From: Benincasa hispida
Taxonomy: Eukaryota > Streptophyta > Magnoliopsida > Cucurbitales > Cucurbitaceae
Assembly: GCF_009727055.1 (NCBI RefSeq)
Contig: NC_052354.1
Coordinates: forward strand, 34,822,591 to 34,886,590
Direction: 5' to 3'
DNA: 64,000 bases
The notes under the pieces are model-generated. The model was given only the letters and a program-made list of their open reading frames with translations, ran no database searches and was not told where the DNA came from. The position numbers and the translations under genes are program-made. This document shows, in pieces, positions 61,081 to 64,000 of the stretch; the stretch's first letter is position 1, and each line of letters starts with the position of its first letter.

Positions 61081-61871
61081 TTCAGAAAAATTCCAGCTCC
61101 GAATGCCACTCGAAATGTTTGGGAGGCATACGAGCGATGGACAAGGGCGAATGAGAAGGCTCGAGGCTACATCTTGGCAAGTTTTTCTGAAGTCTTGTCC
61201 AAGAAACATGAGCCTATGGTCTCAGCACGTGAGATCATGGAGTCCCTACAGGGGATGTATGGACAACCGTCTGAACTCTTATGCATGAGGCTCTTAAATA
61301 CATATTCAACTCCAAAATAGAGGAAGGCACCTTTGTTCATGAACATGTGCTTAACATGATGGTCCACTTTAATGTGGCAGAGTTGAATGGGTCTACCATC
61401 GATGAGGGCAGCCAGGTTAGCATAATCCTGCATTCCTTGCCGAAGAGCTTCCTGCACTTTGTTAGTAATATGATTCTTAACAAAGTGAAATATAACCTTA
61501 CAACTCTCCTCAACGAGTTGCAGACATACCAATCTTTATTGAAAAGTAAGGAGAGGCAGAAGGGTGAGGCAAATGTTGCTTCATCCTCCAGGACGTTCCA
61601 TAGAGGTTCGAACTCAGGAATGAAGTATGCATCTTCTAATTCTAACTCTGCAAAGGGGAAGAAGAAGAAGGGTGGTAAGGGAAAAGGGAAGGCGCCTGCT
61701 AACCCACCGCCTGTTGCCCTAAGGAGGCATCCACAAGTTGCTAAGGGAAAGTGTTTCCATTGCAACCAAGATGGACACTGGAAGAGGAACTGTCCTCGAT
61801 ATCTGAAAGAGAAGAAAGCATCCAAGGCTAAGGCCAAGGCCGATAAAGGTAAATGTGATTTACGTGCTTGA
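61081..61871 (+). pseudogene. Copia-4 Gag with zinc knuckle
   Basis: UBN2-type Gag. The first part (61095-61280) is in other frames: WEAYERWTRANEKARGYILA, then SAREIMESLQGMYGQPSELL. From 61281 it is open to the stop: EALKYIFNSKIEEGTFVHEH, LHSLPKSF and LTTLLNELQTYQSLL. A Lys/Gly/Ser-rich basic linker follows (61600-61740), then a CCHC zinc knuckle CFHCNQDGHWKRNC at about 61750-61791, which binds element RNA. The N-terminus is truncated. Confidence 0.9.
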
Positions 61872-62133
61872 AACTTGTTTAGTGGAGAATGATGATTCTG
61901 CTTGGATAATTGATTCAGGCGCCACTGACCATGTTTGTTCTTCTTTTCAGGGGATTGGATCTTGGCAATAGCTGGAGGCTGATGAGATGATGATGCGAGT
62001 AGGCACCGGGCACGTCGTCTCAGCTGTGGTAGTGGGAGGACTCTAGTTAGCTTTAAAGAATAGGTTTCTTAAATTAAATGATGTATATATTGTTCTCGAA
62101 CTAAAGAGGAACCTTATTTCTATAAAGTGTTTA
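61872..62133 (+). pseudogene. Copia-4 aspartic protease
   Basis: Active site IDSGATDHV with Asp-Ser-Gly at 61912-61920, preceded by NDDSAW as in other copia proteases. A stop (TAG at 61969-61971) follows. Later blocks (VGTGHVVSA, KRNLISI) are readable with interruptions. Confidence 0.82.
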
Positions 62134-63484
62134 TTGCAATGTAAATATACTATCTCATTTAATATGGATAAAGCGTTTATTCATAAAGATGATGTTTTTA
62201 TTTGCACAGAAAATCTGGAATCGAATTTATATGTGCTAAGGCCGTTAGCCATTAATTCCCTCCATAATACTGAATTGTTTAGAACTGTCGCAACTCAATT
62301 AAAACGTCGACGATTTTCTCCAAAAGAAAATTCCCATCTTTGGCATCTTTGTTTAGGGCACATCAATCTCAATAGGATTAAGAGATAGGTGAAGAATGGA
62401 CTTCTAAGTGAGTTAGAAGAAAATTCTTTACTAGTGTGTGAATCTTGCTTTGAGAGTAAGATGACTAAACGACCTTTTACTGGAAAAGGTTATAGAGCCA
62501 AGGAGCCTCTTGAGTTAGTACATTCTGACCTTTGTGGTCCTATGAATGTGCGAGCCCGAGGTGGCTATGAGTATTTTATAAGTTTTATTAATGATTACTC
62601 AAGGTACGGGTATGTTTATCTTATGCAATGGAAATCTGAATCCTTTGAAAGTTCAAAGAGTTCAAGGCTGAAGTTGAAAACGCATTGGATAGATATATTA
62701 AAACACTTCAATTGGATCGAGGTGAAGAGTTTTTGGACTCAGAATTCCAGGATTATTTGATAGAACATAGAATCGTTTCCCAACAATCAGCACCGGGTAC
62801 ACCTCAGAAGAATGGTGTAGCAGAAAAAAGACATAGAACCTTGTTAGACATGGTTCGCTCGTTGATGAGTTACGCTTCTTTACCGGACTTGTTTTAGGGT
62901 TTCGCAGTGGAGTCTGGGTATACATACTCAACTTTGTTCCCTCCAAGAGTGGTTCTAGAACACCTCTGAAGTTGTGGAACGGACGTAAAGCTAGTTTACG
63001 TCACTTCTGCATTTAGGGTTGCCCTGAACATGTGCTTGAGGCTAATCCCAAGAAGTTGGAACCACAGTCGAGGTTATGCCTCTTTGTAGGTTGCCCCAAA
63101 GGTACACGAGGGGGTTATTTTTATGATCCAACAGAAAATAAGGTGTTTTTTTCAACAAACACTACTTTCTTAGAGGAGAATCATATAAGGGAGCACAGTC
63201 CATGAAGCAAAGTCGTGTTGCGCGAGCTTTTCAATGAAACTACTGAAACTTCAACAAGAGTTGTTGAAGTACTTGCTACATCAGCAAAAGCTATTGATAG
63301 GAGTTCATCCAGTAGGTCAGTTCCACCTCGAGAGTTGAGGGAGCCTCGACGTAGTGGGAGGATTGCGAACCCGCCCGTTCGCTATTTGGGTTTCATGGAA
63401 ATCCTTGCTATGGTAACAGATGGCGACGTTGAGGATCCGTTGTCTTTTAAGAAGGCGATGGAGGATGTTGACAGGGATGAATGA
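62134..63484 (+). pseudogene. Copia-4 integrase
   Basis: Zinc-binding module HLWHLCLGHINLNRI (about 62335-62380) with a TAG at 62386, then CESC (62437-62448). Core: first Asp in LVHSDLCGP, YGYVYLMQW. A frameshift precedes LDRGEEFLDSEFQDYL (second Asp) and NGVAEKRHRTLLDM (Glu). Further stops follow at 62895. The C-terminal part has a Ser/Arg-rich linker RSSSSRSVPPRELREPRRS (63298-63360). The catalytic triad is present, but the frame is broken at least three times. Confidence 0.9.
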
Positions 63485-63965
63485 GTCAAGGCCATGAATC
63501 TTGAGGAGACCATTTATATGGTGCAGCCCGAGGGATTCATAGCCCAAGGTCAAAAGCAAAAGGATTGCAAACTGAATCGGTCCATTTTTGGACTGAAACA
63601 GGCGTCTCGATCTTGGAACATACGGTTTGAAACTGCGATCAAGTCGTATGGCTTTAACCAAAATGTTGATGAACCTTGTGTCTACAAGAAGATCATCAAT
63701 GCTTCAGTAGTTTTCTTAGTGTTGTACGTAGACGATATCCTACTCATTGGGAATGGTGTAGATCTACTAACTGCAGTTAAGAACTGGCTAGCGACCCAAT
63801 TCCAAATGAAAGATTTAGGAAAGGCTCAATTTGTTCTAGGTATACAGATCTTTTGGGATCATAAGAACAAAGTGCTAGCACTGTCTCAGGCATCGTACAT
63901 TGACAAGATGTTGCTCAAGTACTCGATACAGGACTCTAGGAGGGGCCTACTGCCATTCAGGCATG
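63484..63965 (+). pseudogene. Copia-4 reverse transcriptase with internal deletion
   Basis: The linker RDE-stop-VKAMN runs directly into LEETIYMVQPEGF (63503). In copia-1 about 300 bases, including MDVKTAFLNGN, lie between these points (1712-2018). The first RT catalytic Asp is therefore deleted. The rest is open: SIFGLKQASRSW, VDEPCVYKKII, YVDDILLIGNG (about 63726-63757), QMKDLGKAQFVLGIQIF, ASYIDKML. Homology ends at 63965, where LTR DNA begins. Confidence 0.9.
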
Positions 63966-64000
63966 GAGTGTTAACACCGTTCATGATAGACTTCACTTCA
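63966..64000 (+). repeat. Copia LTR fragment at window edge
   Basis: GTTAACACCGTTCATGATAG matches TATAACACCGTTCATGACAA at about 46738, inside an LTR. RNase H and the LTR start are deleted, a break similar to that at 3113. Confidence 0.65.

Noticed and set aside
1..64000. A previously undescribed biological system
   Set aside because: Every coding region with detectable domains belongs to a known transposon family or to the O-fucosyltransferase family. Unusual structure is explained by nesting, decay or assembly.

Overview
This window is plant nuclear DNA, most likely from a eudicot. The evidence is a spliced O-fucosyltransferase gene with GT-AG introns, several families of long-terminal-repeat (LTR) retrotransposons, a Mutator-like (MULE) transposase, and canonical plant initiator-tRNA primer sites. 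The style of the retroelement proteins recalls cucurbit genomes, but that is an impression from memory. I found only one host gene, at 18751-22001. Nearly everything else is decayed, nested transposon DNA, and part of it looks like assembly artefact.

Layout, left half. 1-7988: two decayed Ty1/copia elements in + orientation (protease, integrase, RT, RNase H, long LTRs). 8206-17640: a minus-strand MULE transposase gene split by a Ty3/gypsy element (9777-16435) with a clean CTAGC target-site duplication. 18751-22001: the three-exon O-fucosyltransferase gene, apparently intact. 22346-23790: AT-rich intergenic DNA. 23791-30244: a second gypsy element (LTR end, primer site, gag, repetitive 3' region), with a 1.9-kb copia LTR inserted in gag between ATTCA duplications.

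Layout, right half. 30561-39340: minus-strand copia DNA (LTRs, primer site, leader, gag, RNase H), itself interrupted by an LTR insertion with a GTATC duplication that carries a chromovirus-type gypsy LTR. 39361-47564: a block whose left half repeats 26636-30535 without visible differences and continues into another copia LTR and leader. 47566-51510: gypsy LTR pieces and a chromovirus pol gene. 51514-57112: an indel-ridden third copy of 42091-47563. 57486-58010: the continuation of the same pol type. 58011-64000: a copia element in + orientation with LTR end, primer site, leader, gag, protease, integrase and a deleted RT.

The retroelement genes are pieces of standard gag-pol replication machinery, and none of the copies looks functional. 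I see no novel system. The most informative signals are structural: nested insertions whose target duplications still line up the broken reading frames, a gene segment replaced by foreign filler, a microhomology deletion that removes an RT catalytic motif, and clear signs that 30-58 kb is partly misassembled (N joins with duplicated contig ends, a mosaic exact duplication, and a raw-read-like copy).
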